A DNA stretch of 64,000 nucleotides from Ardenticatenia bacterium (GTDB lineage: Bacteria > Chloroflexota > Anaerolineae > Ardenticatenales > Ardenticatenaceae). Under the pieces are notes generated by a model. It saw only the letters and a list, made by a program, of their open reading frames with translations. It was not told where the DNA came from and did no database searches. The stretch is from NCBI GenBank assembly GCA_030949995.1, contig JAUZRY010000107.1, forward strand, positions 62,001-126,000, in the 5' to 3' direction. The position numbers and the translations under genes are program-made. Positions 37,101-47,006 of this stretch are shown one piece after another (within the stretch, counting starts at the first letter, position 1; each line of letters begins with the position of its first letter).

Positions 37101-38102
37101 ACCGCCTGCCGGCCAACACCACGCTCCTCGATAACGGGGATGCCACCTCCACCGCGGGCGGCGTGCTGACGTGGGAACACAGCGGTGACTTGGAGGGCCT
37201 CGGTGGCTCCGGGCGCGTGCAGTTCACCGTGCGCGTGGACGACGTGGGCGCCGGGGGCATCGCCAATGAGGACTACCGCATCTCCAGCGCCGAGGGCATC
37301 TGGACAAAGGGCAAACCGGTTTACGTGCCCGTCGGCGCTGACTTCGTCCCGGTGTACTTGCAGGCCACCAAACACGTGCTCAACCCCAATGATGACTTCT
37401 CCGTCCTAGTGGGCGTGACGAACCAAGGCGGCGATCCGAATGTCAGTGACCCAATTGGGGCATCTGGGTGGATCTCTACGTGAAAAATTCGCCCACTCCG
37501 CCGGCTTCCCTCCAAGAGCAGACGAACGTCAACGTCTTCTGGTACGTCTTTGGCAACGAGATCGAAGGGAGCACGGTCAAAGCACTGAGCTCGGCCAACA
37601 ACACCGGTCCAGGGGCCACGACCTTGACCAAGCTCTCCAGCACAGGCACCTACTACATTTACGCCCAAGTGAACACCGACGACGGCTCGGCCTCGTATCC
37701 GGTTCCCGAGTGGCCCACCACCAACAACATCATCGGCCCGTTGGTCATCACCGTGACGGACAGCGTGGCACCTGCCCCCACCGTTGTGGACATTACGCCG
37801 CCGTCCGCGGAGCAGCAAGCAGGGGTCGAGCTCACCATCACCGGCAGCAACTTCCAAAACGGGGCACAAATGTGGTTGTTCAACAGTGCCTTACCCTCCA
37901 GCTCGACCCGGAGAGCGCCCGAGTGATCGACAGCTCCACAATTCAGGCCACCTTTGACTTCCGTGGCCAGCCCGCTGGCCAGTGGGATGTGGTGGTGCGG
38001 AATCCAGACGGAGGCACCGGCACACTGCCCCGTGGCTTCACCCTGCAATCGTGCCCGCCCACCTGTTTCATTTACCTGCCGGTGGTCTCCAAGACACCGT
38101 AA
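34129..38102 (+). CDS. giant secreted kelch-repeat / DUF11 / IPT-TIG adhesin-like protein, split by frameshifts near 36478, 37458 and 37889
   Basis: Signal peptide; kelch-like YVIGG repeats; DUF11 DLAVSKKSSVTSAGPGDLITYTITYES, LRISKSATPAVVKAGDLITFTIRYTNAGN, FAITKWATPAYGIQPGDTITFTIAYTNVG; C-term CFIYLPVVSKTP. Confidence 0.85.
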
Positions 38103-38178
38103 TGGGTCAACCTTAGCTTCGGGCGGAGCACTCGTTCGCGGTCCGTTTGTGGAAAACATGCACCTGGAGTACAATCAA

Positions 38179-38206
38179 GGGGCACAGTCTCCTTGGGCTG
38201 TGCCCC
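38179..38206 (+). terminator. hairpin upstream of cpaB
   Basis: GGGGCACAG-tctccttggg-CTGTGCCCC followed by a short T-rich stretch. Confidence 0.55.
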
Positions 38207-38244
38207 CTGTTTGAAGCCCAAATTTCAACAAACAGGAGGGGAAA

Positions 38245-39036
38245 ATGCGAGGCGGCAGGATACTCATCTTGCTCGGATTCATCCTGGCCTTGGGCGCAGG
38301 CTTCATCACGTTTATGTTTCTCCAGAACGCCGCCGGCAATCAAGCCGCCGCCCCGGTGGAAACGCAACCCGTTGTCGTGGCCCTTCAGCCCGTGGACTCG
38401 CGCTCGGCCATTCCCCCTGATGCCGTGGGCATCCAAGACTGGCCGGTGACGCTTGTACCGCCCGGTGCCCTCACGGACACAGCTCAAGTGGCCGGCAAGC
38501 TCACTGTCGGCCCTGTCTTCCCGGGCCAAGTCATCGTGCAGGACATGATCGTGGACAAAGAACAGCTCGAGACCCAGCCGGCCGCCGCAGCCGCTCAGCT
38601 CGGCTCTGACCTCTCCTACACCATTCCTGAAGGCATGGTGGCGACAGCCTTCCCCGTCACGGAAATCTCCAGCGTGGCGGGCGCCATCAAACCCGGCGAC
38701 CGGGTGGACCTCATCATCACCGTCAACTTACCAGAACAGCTTGCCGCCGCCGAGGGCGGTGGGGGCGTTCAGAACGTGATCACCGGCCTTACCCTCCAAA
38801 ACTTGGAAGTCATCAACACCGTGCCGTGGGGAGTGGAGGCCGAAGGCGCTCAAGTCGGTGGACAGATCTACACCCTGCTCGTCAACCGCGAACAGGCCAG
38901 CATTCTCAAGTTCATCCGCGAGAACGCCCAGCCCGACTTCGTTCTGAGGCCGGCGGGCGACACGGAAGAATACGAAGTCGAGCCGATCACACTCGAGTAC
39001 ATCCTGACCAACTTCAACCTCCTACCCAATCAATAA
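38245..39036 (+). CDS. cpaB: Flp pilus assembly protein CpaB/RcpC (SAF domain)
   Basis: MRGGRILILLGFILALGAGFITFMFLQ; MVATAFPVTEISSVAGAIKPGDRVDLIITVN. Confidence 0.9.
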   Translation: MRGGRILILLGFILALGAGFITFMFLQNAAGNQAAAPVETQPVVVALQPVDSRSAIPPDAVGIQDWPVTLVPPGALTDTAQVAGKLTVGPVFPGQVIVQDMIVDKEQLETQPAAAAAQLGSDLSYTIPEGMVATAFPVTEISSVAGAIKPGDRVDLIITVNLPEQLAAAEGGGGVQNVITGLTLQNLEVINTVPWGVEAEGAQVGGQIYTLLVNREQASILKFIRENAQPDFVLRPAGDTEEYEVEPITLEYILTNFNLLPNQ

Positions 39037-39054
39037 GATTAGCGAGAGCACATC

Positions 39055-40389
39055 ATGGGCGCAGGAGACAAAATCCGACTGCTCATTGTGGATGATATTC
39101 CCGAGACGCGGGAGAACTTAAAAAAGCTCCTCTTCTTCGAGAACGATATCGAGGTCATCGGTACGGCCGGCAGCGGCGCTGAAGCCATTGAGCTGGCCCA
39201 CAAGCTCCAGCCGGACGTGATCCTCATGGACATCAACATGCCGGACATGGACGGCATCACCACCATAGAACGCATCGCCAAGGATCTCCCCCACATTCAG
39301 TTCATCATGATGAGCGTTCAGGGGGAAACTGACTACCTGCGCCGTTCCATGCTGGCCGGGGCGCGGGAGTTCCTGGTCAAACCCTTCACGGCCGAGGAGC
39401 TGTGCAGCAGCATTCGGCGCGTCTACGCCCTGGCCCAACAACGGCCCACGCCCCCGCCGCCGCAACAGGTCGCAGTCGGGCCGTCTTCCCTCACGCCCTC
39501 CGAGGTTTCCCAAGCCCCCGATCCCACAACAGCGGAGGGCGATCAGGCCCAATTGATCTGCGCCTTTGGCGCCAAAGGGGGGGTGGGCACCAGCACGTTG
39601 TTGGTCAACACTGCCATTGCCTTGCGCCATCACCTCCCCCACGCCCGTATCGTCATCGTGGACTGTGATCTCCAATTTGGCGATGTGGGCGTCATGTTGA
39701 ACATGGAAACCACCCACTCCCTGGCCGACGCGGCCTCCTCGGCCGACGAGCTCGACGCCCAGTTCATCGAGAACTTGATGGTCACCCACACGTCCGGCGT
39801 GAAGGTGCTCCTGGCCCCGCCATCGCCGGCCGACGCCGAACTGGTCACCGCCGAGGTGCTCAAGCGGGTCTTCTCGCTCCTGCGCCCGCACTTCGACTAC
39901 ATTCTGGTGGACACCCGCACCAGCCTCAGCGAAACGGTGCTCACCATCCTCGACGAGGCCGACACCATTCTGCTGATCATCACCACGGAGATCCCGGCCA
40001 TCAAGAACGCAAAGGTGTTCTTCGAGGTGGCCGAACAGCTCGGCTACCCTGAGTCCAAAGTGAAACTCGTCTTGAACAAATATGATCCCCGGGATGGCAT
40101 CGGTATCGACGCCATCCAAGGCAGCATCAAGCACCCCATTCTCATCACCGTCAGCGATGACGCACGGCTCACGCGCAGCGCCGTGAACCAGGGCATTCCC
40201 TTTGTTACCAGCCACCAACGTGCCCAAGTCACCCAAGAGGTCATGCGCTTGGCCACCACCTTACAGGTCACCCAACAACAGGCCGAGTCACCCTCATCGC
40301 CCGGCCTGCCCCGGCCCAGCACACCACCCGAGCAACAGAAGGCCAAAAGCAAACCATCACTCTTCGGACGCCTCTTCGGAGGAAGATAA
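39055..40389 (+). CDS. cpaE: CpaE-like receiver + MinD/ParA-type ATPase
   Basis: REC: RLLIVDDIPETRENLKKLLFFENDIEVIG; ATPase: CAFGAKGGVGTSTLLVNTAIAL, IVDCDLQFGDVGVML. Confidence 0.92.
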   Translation: MGAGDKIRLLIVDDIPETRENLKKLLFFENDIEVIGTAGSGAEAIELAHKLQPDVILMDINMPDMDGITTIERIAKDLPHIQFIMMSVQGETDYLRRSMLAGAREFLVKPFTAEELCSSIRRVYALAQQRPTPPPPQQVAVGPSSLTPSEVSQAPDPTTAEGDQAQLICAFGAKGGVGTSTLLVNTAIALRHHLPHARIVIVDCDLQFGDVGVMLNMETTHSLADAASSADELDAQFIENLMVTHTSGVKVLLAPPSPADAELVTAEVLKRVFSLLRPHFDYILVDTRTSLSETVLTILDEADTILLIITTEIPAIKNAKVFFEVAEQLGYPESKVKLVLNKYDPRDGIGIDAIQGSIKHPILITVSDDARLTRSAVNQGIPFVTSHQRAQVTQEVMRLATTLQVTQQQAESPSSPGLPRPSTPPEQQKAKSKPSLFGRLFGGR

Positions 40390-40412
40390 CCTGAAGCGAG
40401 AAGGAGGTCGCC

Positions 40413-41801
40413 ATGAGCCTGCTCCGCCGGTTAGAATCCCGCCAATCGGGTGACAAGAAAAAGCCACAGCCGAGTGCGCCCCCTTCTGGCACCAACATAC
40501 AGCGAATGCGCCGGCGGCCTGTGACCTCCGTGCGGGACACACTGAAAGAACTCAAGCACGAAATCCAATCCAAGCTCATCTCCGAATTGGACCCCAAGAC
40601 GATCGACCTCACCAAGGGCGATGAGCTCAGGGCCACGATCCGCTCCATGTTCGACGCCTACCTGGATTCAGAAGGGCTTGTGCTCACCCGCGCCCAGCGC
40701 AACGCCCTCTTCGAGCAGATCGTGGCAGAAATTCTCGGATACGGCCCCCTGGAACCCCTCCTCCAGGATGATACCGTCTCGGAAATTATGGTCAACGGTC
40801 CCAAATACGTCTACATCGAGCGGCACGGCAAGATCGAGAAGACCCCCATCCAATTCGACGACGACGATCACGTGATGCGCATTATTGACCGCATTGTGTC
40901 GCCCATCGGGCGCCGTGTGGACGAAAGCCAACCCTACGTGGACGCACGCCTGCCAGACGGCAGCCGTGTGAACATCATTATTCCCCCCTTGGCATTAAAC
41001 GGTCCCACGATCACCATCCGAAAGTTCTCCCGAGACCGACTCACTGCCGAGGACCTCATCCGCTTCGGGTCGGCCACGCCCGAGGTTATGGAGTTCCTCA
41101 AGGCATGTGTAGAAGCCCGCCTCAACGTCGTGGTCAGTGGGGGCACTGGCTCCGGCAAGACCACACTTCTGAACATTCTCTCCAGCTTCATCCCACCGGA
41201 TGAGCGGATCATCACCATCGAGAACGCGGCCGAGCTGCAGCTCCACCAGGAACACGTGGTCACTCTGGAAAGCCGCCCCCCCAACATCGAAGGCCGCGGC
41301 GAAGTGACCATCCGCGACTTGGTGATCAACTCCCTGCGTATGCGCCCTGATCGCATCATCGTGGGCGAGTGTCGTGGGGGCGAGGCGCTGGACATGCTCC
41401 AGGCCATGAACACAGGCCACGAGGGCTCCATGACCACGGTGCACTCCAACAGCCCCCGTGACACCATCTCGCGCCTGGAGACCATGTGTCTGATGTCCGG
41501 CATGGAGTTGCCCCTGCGGGCCATCCGTGAACAAATTGCCAGTGCCGTCGACCTCATTGTCTACCAGGAACGTTTCCGCGACGGCTCCCGCAAGATCCGC
41601 TACGTCTCCGAAGTACAGGGCATGGAAGGGGACACGATTGTCATGCAGGACATTTTCGTCTTCCAACAGACGGGCATCGAGAACGGCAAAGTGGTGGGCC
41701 GCCTGCGGCCCACGGGCGTTGTGCCCAAGTTCATCGATCGGTTCGAGGAACACGACATCTACCTGCCTCCCCAAATCTTCGGCGCCAGGAGAGCGTTCTA
41801 A
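40413..41801 (+). CDS. cpaF: CpaF/TadA family pilus assembly ATPase
   Basis: GYGPLEPLLQDDTVSEIMVNGPKYVYIER; Walker A VVSGGTGSGKTTLLN; MTTVHSNSPRD. Confidence 0.96.
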   Translation: MSLLRRLESRQSGDKKKPQPSAPPSGTNIQRMRRRPVTSVRDTLKELKHEIQSKLISELDPKTIDLTKGDELRATIRSMFDAYLDSEGLVLTRAQRNALFEQIVAEILGYGPLEPLLQDDTVSEIMVNGPKYVYIERHGKIEKTPIQFDDDDHVMRIIDRIVSPIGRRVDESQPYVDARLPDGSRVNIIIPPLALNGPTITIRKFSRDRLTAEDLIRFGSATPEVMEFLKACVEARLNVVVSGGTGSGKTTLLNILSSFIPPDERIITIENAAELQLHQEHVVTLESRPPNIEGRGEVTIRDLVINSLRMRPDRIIVGECRGGEALDMLQAMNTGHEGSMTTVHSNSPRDTISRLETMCLMSGMELPLRAIREQIASAVDLIVYQERFRDGSRKIRYVSEVQGMEGDTIVMQDIFVFQQTGIENGKVVGRLRPTGVVPKFIDRFEEHDIYLPPQIFGARRAF

Positions 41802-41821
41802 CGGTGTGAGGAGCAGAAGCC

Positions 41822-42796
41822 ATGGTGGACAACCCGCTTATCATCTCAGCCACGTTTTCGCTGGCCATCTTTCTCATCTTTGTGGGCTTGACGAGCTGGC
41901 TCAACGCGCCTCGCCAACAAACGGACGAGCGCCTGCAACGATACGCCCAGCGGAGCGGAGGAGAGTTCACCTTCCTACCCGAGGATTACCAGGGCACTGA
42001 CGATGCTGGCCCCCTGCCCGACTGGCTCAACAAGCGCCTCGAGGAGCGTGCCAAGCGCAGCGGCCTCCTCGTCGAGCTGGCCAGGGCCGACTTGAAACTC
42101 ACGCCCGGCGAGTGGATGGCCTTCACCGTGCTCTGCGTCATCCTGAGCGCGCTGATAGGATGGCTGATCTTCCGGGTCCTGCTCCTCGCCATCCTGGCCG
42201 GTATGGTCGGCCTACTCGTCCCCCGCTTCTACCTTCGCTGGCGTCAGCAACGGCGCATTGACGCCTTCAACCGTAACCTCGCCAGTGCTATCGGCCAACT
42301 TGCCAACGCCCTGCGCGCCGGCTACAGCCTGCTCCAAGCCATGGACAACTTGGCCCGCGAGATGCCCCCGCCCATCTCCACCGAATTCGAGCGCGTGGTA
42401 CGCGAGATGTCATTGGGCCTCTCCATGGAAGAGGCCTTGAACAACATGCTGGAACGGGTGCCCAGCGACGACTTGGACATGATGGTCACGGCCATCAACA
42501 TTCAGGCTGAAGTAGGCGGCAACTTGGCCGAAATCCTCGACATCCTGGCCTACACCATCCGCGAGCGAGTACGCATCCAAGGGGAAATCAAGGTGCTCAC
42601 CGCCCAGCAGATGATGGCCGGATACGTGCTCACAGCCCTCCCCATCCTGTTGGGCCTCGCGCTCTTCGCCATGAACCGCGAATACATGGAAGTCATGTAC
42701 ACCACCACGTGTGGCTGGATTATGTTAAGTGCTGCCGGCTTTCTTATCGTCAGCGGGTTCCTGGCCATCCGCAAAATCGTCCAAATCGAAGTGTGA
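41822..42796 (+). CDS. TadB-like type II secretion system F family protein
   Basis: T2SSF domain: ASAIGQLANALRAGYSLLQAMDNLAREMPPPISTEFERVVREMSLGLSMEEALNNM. Confidence 0.93.
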   Translation: MVDNPLIISATFSLAIFLIFVGLTSWLNAPRQQTDERLQRYAQRSGGEFTFLPEDYQGTDDAGPLPDWLNKRLEERAKRSGLLVELARADLKLTPGEWMAFTVLCVILSALIGWLIFRVLLLAILAGMVGLLVPRFYLRWRQQRRIDAFNRNLASAIGQLANALRAGYSLLQAMDNLAREMPPPISTEFERVVREMSLGLSMEEALNNMLERVPSDDLDMMVTAINIQAEVGGNLAEILDILAYTIRERVRIQGEIKVLTAQQMMAGYVLTALPILLGLALFAMNREYMEVMYTTTCGWIMLSAAGFLIVSGFLAIRKIVQIEV

Positions 42797-42817
42797 CAGG
42801 CTGAAGGGAGGTACCCT

Positions 42818-43744
42818 ATGACACAAGCCTTGCTCGCCTCCATGTTAATGTCTCTCAGCATCCTGCTCATCGTGATAGGGTTCGCGCTCTCGCGCCGGCC
42901 GGCCGAAGAAGTAGCCAGCCGCTTGGACCGTTATGGCACCCGCACGCCCCGATCCATCCAGGAATTAGAGCTAGAAGCCCCCTTCACGGAGCGGGTCATT
43001 CAGCCCATGATCCGCAACATCGCCCAAGTGTTGGCGCGCATGGCCCCCCAAGCCCTTATGGAAAGCCAACGCCAGATGTTGGAGATGGCCGGCAACCCGA
43101 ACCACTGGTCACCAGCCGATTTCCTGGGCGTGCGCGGGCTGGCGGCCCTCATCTGCGCGGCCATTCCAGCCGTGCTCTTTTTCCTGGCCGGCGCTCCCCT
43201 CATCCGCGTGATCATGTTCAGCGCTGGCTTTGGCGTTCTCGGGTTCATGCTCCCCGTACTCTGGCTGCGCCGCCGCATCCGTGAACGTCAAACATCCATC
43301 GTGAAGACCCTCCCCGACGCCTTGGACTTGCTCACTATTAGCGTGGAGGCAGGCCTGGGCTTCGACGCCGCCTTGGCCAAGGTGGCCGAAAAATGGGACA
43401 TTCCCCTTTCCCACGAGTTCGGCCGCGTGATCGCCGAAGTACGATTGGGGCGCAGCCGCCGCCAGGCGCTTCTCGACATGGCCAACCGCGTGGGCGTCGA
43501 GGAGCTGCAGAACTTCGTTTCCGCCATCAACCAGGCTGAGCAGTTGGGCGTGAGCATCGGTAAGATCCTCCGCGTGCAAAGCGAGGACATGCGCATCCGG
43601 CGCCGACAGCGGGCCGAAGAGGCAGCGCACAAAGCTCCCATCAAAATGCTCTTTCCCATGGCCTTTCTGCTCTTCCCGGCCATCTTCCTCATCTTGCTGG
43701 GGCCGGCGGTTCCTCGGATTATGGAGGCCTTTAGCAACCTGTAA
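42818..43744 (+). CDS. TadC-like type II secretion system F family protein
   Basis: LPDALDLLTISVEAGLGFDAALAKVAEKWDIPLSHEFGRVIAEVRLGRSRRQAL. Confidence 0.94.
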   Translation: MTQALLASMLMSLSILLIVIGFALSRRPAEEVASRLDRYGTRTPRSIQELELEAPFTERVIQPMIRNIAQVLARMAPQALMESQRQMLEMAGNPNHWSPADFLGVRGLAALICAAIPAVLFFLAGAPLIRVIMFSAGFGVLGFMLPVLWLRRRIRERQTSIVKTLPDALDLLTISVEAGLGFDAALAKVAEKWDIPLSHEFGRVIAEVRLGRSRRQALLDMANRVGVEELQNFVSAINQAEQLGVSIGKILRVQSEDMRIRRRQRAEEAAHKAPIKMLFPMAFLLFPAIFLILLGPAVPRIMEAFSNL

Positions 43745-43762
43745 GGGACGGCGTACACGGCC

Positions 43763-44113
43763 GTGGTCCGCGTCACGAATGTCACCCGAGGCACCGTCGT
43801 CTGCCGGCGCGCACGAATAGCCGGTTCGTTTTGGCACCGCCTCCGGGGGCTTATGTTTCGGCGCGAGTTGGCACCGGAAGATGGACTCCTGTTGGTGCCC
43901 GAGTGGTCCATTCACACCTTCTTCATGCGGTTTCCCATTGACGTTATCTTCCTCAGCCGGTCCGACGTGGTGCTCGCCACTTATGAACACGTTCGTCCGA
44001 ACCGCTTAGGCCCCGCCTGCCGAGGGGCCCACAAAGTGCTGGAGCTACCGGTCGGCACCGTGAAGCACAGCCAAACCAAGGAAGGGGATCAATTTGAAAT
44101 TGTGGCGGCATGA
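43763..44113 (+). CDS. DUF192 family protein
   Basis: FWHRLRGLMFRRELAPEDGLLLVPEWSIHTFFMRFPIDVIFLSRSDVV. Confidence 0.9.
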   Translation: MVRVTNVTRGTVVCRRARIAGSFWHRLRGLMFRRELAPEDGLLLVPEWSIHTFFMRFPIDVIFLSRSDVVLATYEHVRPNRLGPACRGAHKVLELPVGTVKHSQTKEGDQFEIVAA

Positions 44114-44900
44114 TGGGTGCTTCCAGATGTGGCGAGCAGCAGGTGCTGTCGTCCGTGCCCTCCTGTTCCCACACCAGTGCGTGAGCTGCGAACAGCACAC
44201 AGGCTGGGCGCTCTGTCCGTCCTGCCTCGCACAGAGCACCACATTTCCACCGCCACGTTGTGACCGATGTGATCTGTCCCTCGGAGAACCACACTCATGT
44301 GCCCATCCACCCCACCTCCAAGCTGTGCGCGTTGTGGGCCACCACACAGGGGCCCTGCGCCGGGCCATCCACGCGCTCAAATATGAGGGCAGAACTGATG
44401 TGGCCCGTCCGCTAGGCCTCTTGCTTGCCGCCCGGTGGCACCACACCGGTGTTCCGGTGGCCGGCCTCTTGCCCGTGCCCCTCGGCGCCGCCCGCTTGGC
44501 CGAGCGGGGCTACAACCAGGCGGCCTTGCTGGCCCACGAAATGGGCTGCGTGCTGAAGCTGCCGGTGCTCACAGGCGCCCTTCACCGTGTCCGGGAGACA
44601 CGTCCCCAAGTTGGGCTCAGCCAGGAGGACCGACTGACCAATGTGCGGGGCGCCTTTCAGGCATCGCCCGAACTGGCGGGTAAAAGGTGGTTGCTCGTTG
44701 ACGATGTGTGCACCACCGGCGCCACCCTGAGCGCCTGTGCGCAGGCACTTCTGGACTGTGGGGCCACTGCCGTCTACGCCATTACCTTGACGCGCAGCGC
44801 GGACACATCCTTCCAGACTTCACTGGCCCACGAGCTCCGCACTTTGACGGCACCGCTCACTCTGGGTTCTTCACTTGACCTGTTTAGACAATCATGTTAA
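44094..44900 (+). CDS. comF: ComF family phosphoribosyltransferase-like protein
   Basis: CVSCEQHTGWALCPSC...CDRCDLSLGEPHSC; LKYEGR; LVDDVCTTGATLSACAQAL. Confidence 0.92.
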   Translation: MKLWRHDGCFQMWRAAGAVVRALLFPHQCVSCEQHTGWALCPSCLAQSTTFPPPRCDRCDLSLGEPHSCAHPPHLQAVRVVGHHTGALRRAIHALKYEGRTDVARPLGLLLAARWHHTGVPVAGLLPVPLGAARLAERGYNQAALLAHEMGCVLKLPVLTGALHRVRETRPQVGLSQEDRLTNVRGAFQASPELAGKRWLLVDDVCTTGATLSACAQALLDCGATAVYAITLTRSADTSFQTSLAHELRTLTAPLTLGSSLDLFRQSC

Positions 44901-44903
44901 GAT
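44875..44903 (+). promoter_or_regulatory. sigma70-like promoter upstream of hpf
   Basis: TTGACC-17-TAAGAT. Confidence 0.5.
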
Positions 44904-45110
44904 ACAGCACATCCATTTTAATATAATGAAAGCGATTTCGCCTACAAATGTTGTGGTTCTGGGTGATAACCGGATCACGACTTATCGCTTGACGGGAGAA
45001 AGTTCTGCCCCGACACAACTCGGCCTGCTCGTGGGGAAGTCTACGTCATACACCACCCTCGACAATGAGGTCGCGGGTGAACTGTTAGCTTGTTCACAGA
45101 GGAGGGGCCT

Positions 45111-45665
45111 ATGAACATTCGCATCGTGGGAAAAGACGTAGAAATCACCGAGTGGTTACAACGGTACATCGAGAAAAAGATCGGCAAGCTGGACCGCTAC
45201 CTGCCCAGAACCCAGGAAGTGCTCGTGGAGCTGCGCCACGAGGCCACGAAAGATGCTAACCAGCGCAATGTGGTGGAAATCACCTTGTACGACGCGCGGG
45301 GGGCCGTGCTGCGGGGCGAGGAGCGATCTCATGATCTGTTCGCCGCCATTGATGCCGTGGTGGACACCATGTACCGGCAGATCTCCCGCTACAAGGGCAA
45401 GCGGCTAGCCCGGTACCGCCACGCCAACGCCGATGAAGCCCTCTTCCTGCCAGAAGTCGACGAGAGCGCCGAGGAGGAGGCTCCGGAAATCGTGCGCGTC
45501 AAGCGGTTCGCCATGACCCCGATGACGCCCGAGGAGGCCATCGAACAGATGGAGCTGTTGGGGCACAACTTCTTCGTCTTCTACAACCCTGACGAGGGCA
45601 GCATCAACGTGATCTACCGTCGCAGGGACGGCAAATACGGCATCATCATTCCGGAGCTCGTCTGA
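45111..45665 (+). CDS. hpf: ribosome hibernation-promoting factor, long form
   Basis: MNIRIVGKDVEITEWLQRYIEKKIGKLDRYLP; C-term RFAMTPMTPEEAIEQMELLGHNFFVFYNPDEGSINVIYRRRDGKYGIIIP. Confidence 0.95.
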   Translation: MNIRIVGKDVEITEWLQRYIEKKIGKLDRYLPRTQEVLVELRHEATKDANQRNVVEITLYDARGAVLRGEERSHDLFAAIDAVVDTMYRQISRYKGKRLARYRHANADEALFLPEVDESAEEEAPEIVRVKRFAMTPMTPEEAIEQMELLGHNFFVFYNPDEGSINVIYRRRDGKYGIIIPELV

Positions 45666-45721
45666 GCCCTGCTTCACCAGCCAAAACCCAATGCACCTCT
45701 TAGCCCGCGTGGCCAAGAGGT

Positions 45722-46261
45722 GTGTTTTTCCCACCGGAAATGGTGATGGAGGAGTTCGCCGAGCTTCAACAACCGAAGGGGCTTCACGGTGTGGTACTCG
45801 TGGTCTGCACCGGCAACGTGTGCCGTTCACCTCTGGCCGCGACACTCCTGCTCCACCGGCTCCACCAGGAAGGGTACACCGGCATTCGTGTGAAGAGCGC
45901 CGGCACTCACGTCACATCGCCGGCGCCGCTCACCCCGTACACGCGCCGCGTGCTCGCCGAACGGGGGTTCTACGTCGGGCCCCACCGGGCTCGCCAGGCA
46001 ACCCGTGAGCAGCTCCACACGGTTGACCTCATTTTGGTCATGGAGGGGGCCCACGCCAAGGCGTTACGCCACCTTGTCCCCGAAACGGCCGGCCGAATTC
46101 ATCTCATCAGCGAGCTCGGGGGGGCACAGTATGACATTCGCGCCCCTTACCAGGGCAGCCTGTGGGCCCACCGCCTCCTCGCCGAGGAGTTGGCCAGCCT
46201 GATCGAGACCGGGTGGCCGCGCGTCCTCGCCTGGGTTGCTCATGGCGCGCGTTCCCGCTGA
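45722..46261 (+). CDS. low-molecular-weight protein tyrosine phosphatase family
   Basis: VVLVVCTGNVCRSPLAATLLLHRL; start codon uncertain. Confidence 0.88.
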   Translation: MFFPPEMVMEEFAELQQPKGLHGVVLVVCTGNVCRSPLAATLLLHRLHQEGYTGIRVKSAGTHVTSPAPLTPYTRRVLAERGFYVGPHRARQATREQLHTVDLILVMEGAHAKALRHLVPETAGRIHLISELGGAQYDIRAPYQGSLWAHRLLAEELASLIETGWPRVLAWVAHGARSR

Positions 46262-47006
46262 AGCCCCCACAGATGTCGGCAGACGAGCACCTCGTAATAG
46301 GCCATGAGCGCGCACACCCCGAAGCCCAACAGGCCATCGCGATAGCCGTGCCAGGTGAAAAAGCGCCGCCGGAACTGACGCCACGGTTGCAACACGAAAA
46401 GTCCACGGCCGACACCGATGGCCCTCAAGGTGGCGACGGCGGGCCTCATAGGGCGCATAGGCGCGTTGCTTGGCCCAAAACTCCCCCCACGACTCGTAGT
46501 TCAGGTGGATGAGAGGAGTGTGCAGGTGGCCGGCAGGGCCGTCCAGCCGTGCCACTTCGTGCACCAGGGCTGTGCGGTCGTAGTGGGCACGTCCCTTGCG
46601 CAACAGGCGGAGCTGATAGTCAGGGGCCCAGCCGGCGTGGCGCACTTCGTGGCCCCAGAAGAAGTTCCTCCGGGGCACCCACCACCCCACCTCAGGCCCC
46701 GTGCAGGTGATCGTCCTCCTGATCTCCTTGGCGAGCGCCGTCGGCACCCGCTCGTCAGCGTCCACGAAAAAGACCCACTCGCCCGAGGCCATGTCGAGAG
46801 CGGCCTGTCGTTGGTCACCAAAGTGGGTAAAGGGACGATGCTTCCAGGCGGACGCCGGCAGCACGGGCGATCTCCGGCGTGCGGTCTGTGCTCCCGCTGT
46901 CCACCACCAACACCTCGTCGGCCCAGCCCAACGTGGCCAAACAGGCCGGCAAGTGGCGTTCCTCGTTGTACGCGAGCACCACAGCACTCACGGCCGGCCG
47001 GCTCAT
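46240..47006 (-). CDS. family 2 glycosyltransferase, frameshifts near 46440 and 46835
   Basis: VSAVVLAYNEERHLPACLATLGWADEVLVVDSGSTDRTPEIA / FGDQRQAALDMASGEWVFFVDADERV...WGHEVRHAGWAPDYQLRLLRKG / LRAIGVGRGLFVLQPWRQFRRRFFTWHGYRDGLLGF. Confidence 0.88.

Noticed and set aside
44875-45114. 79-aa ORF overlapping the hpf promoter
   Set aside because: No family signature; lies in the promoter/leader of hpf and overlaps the hpf start.
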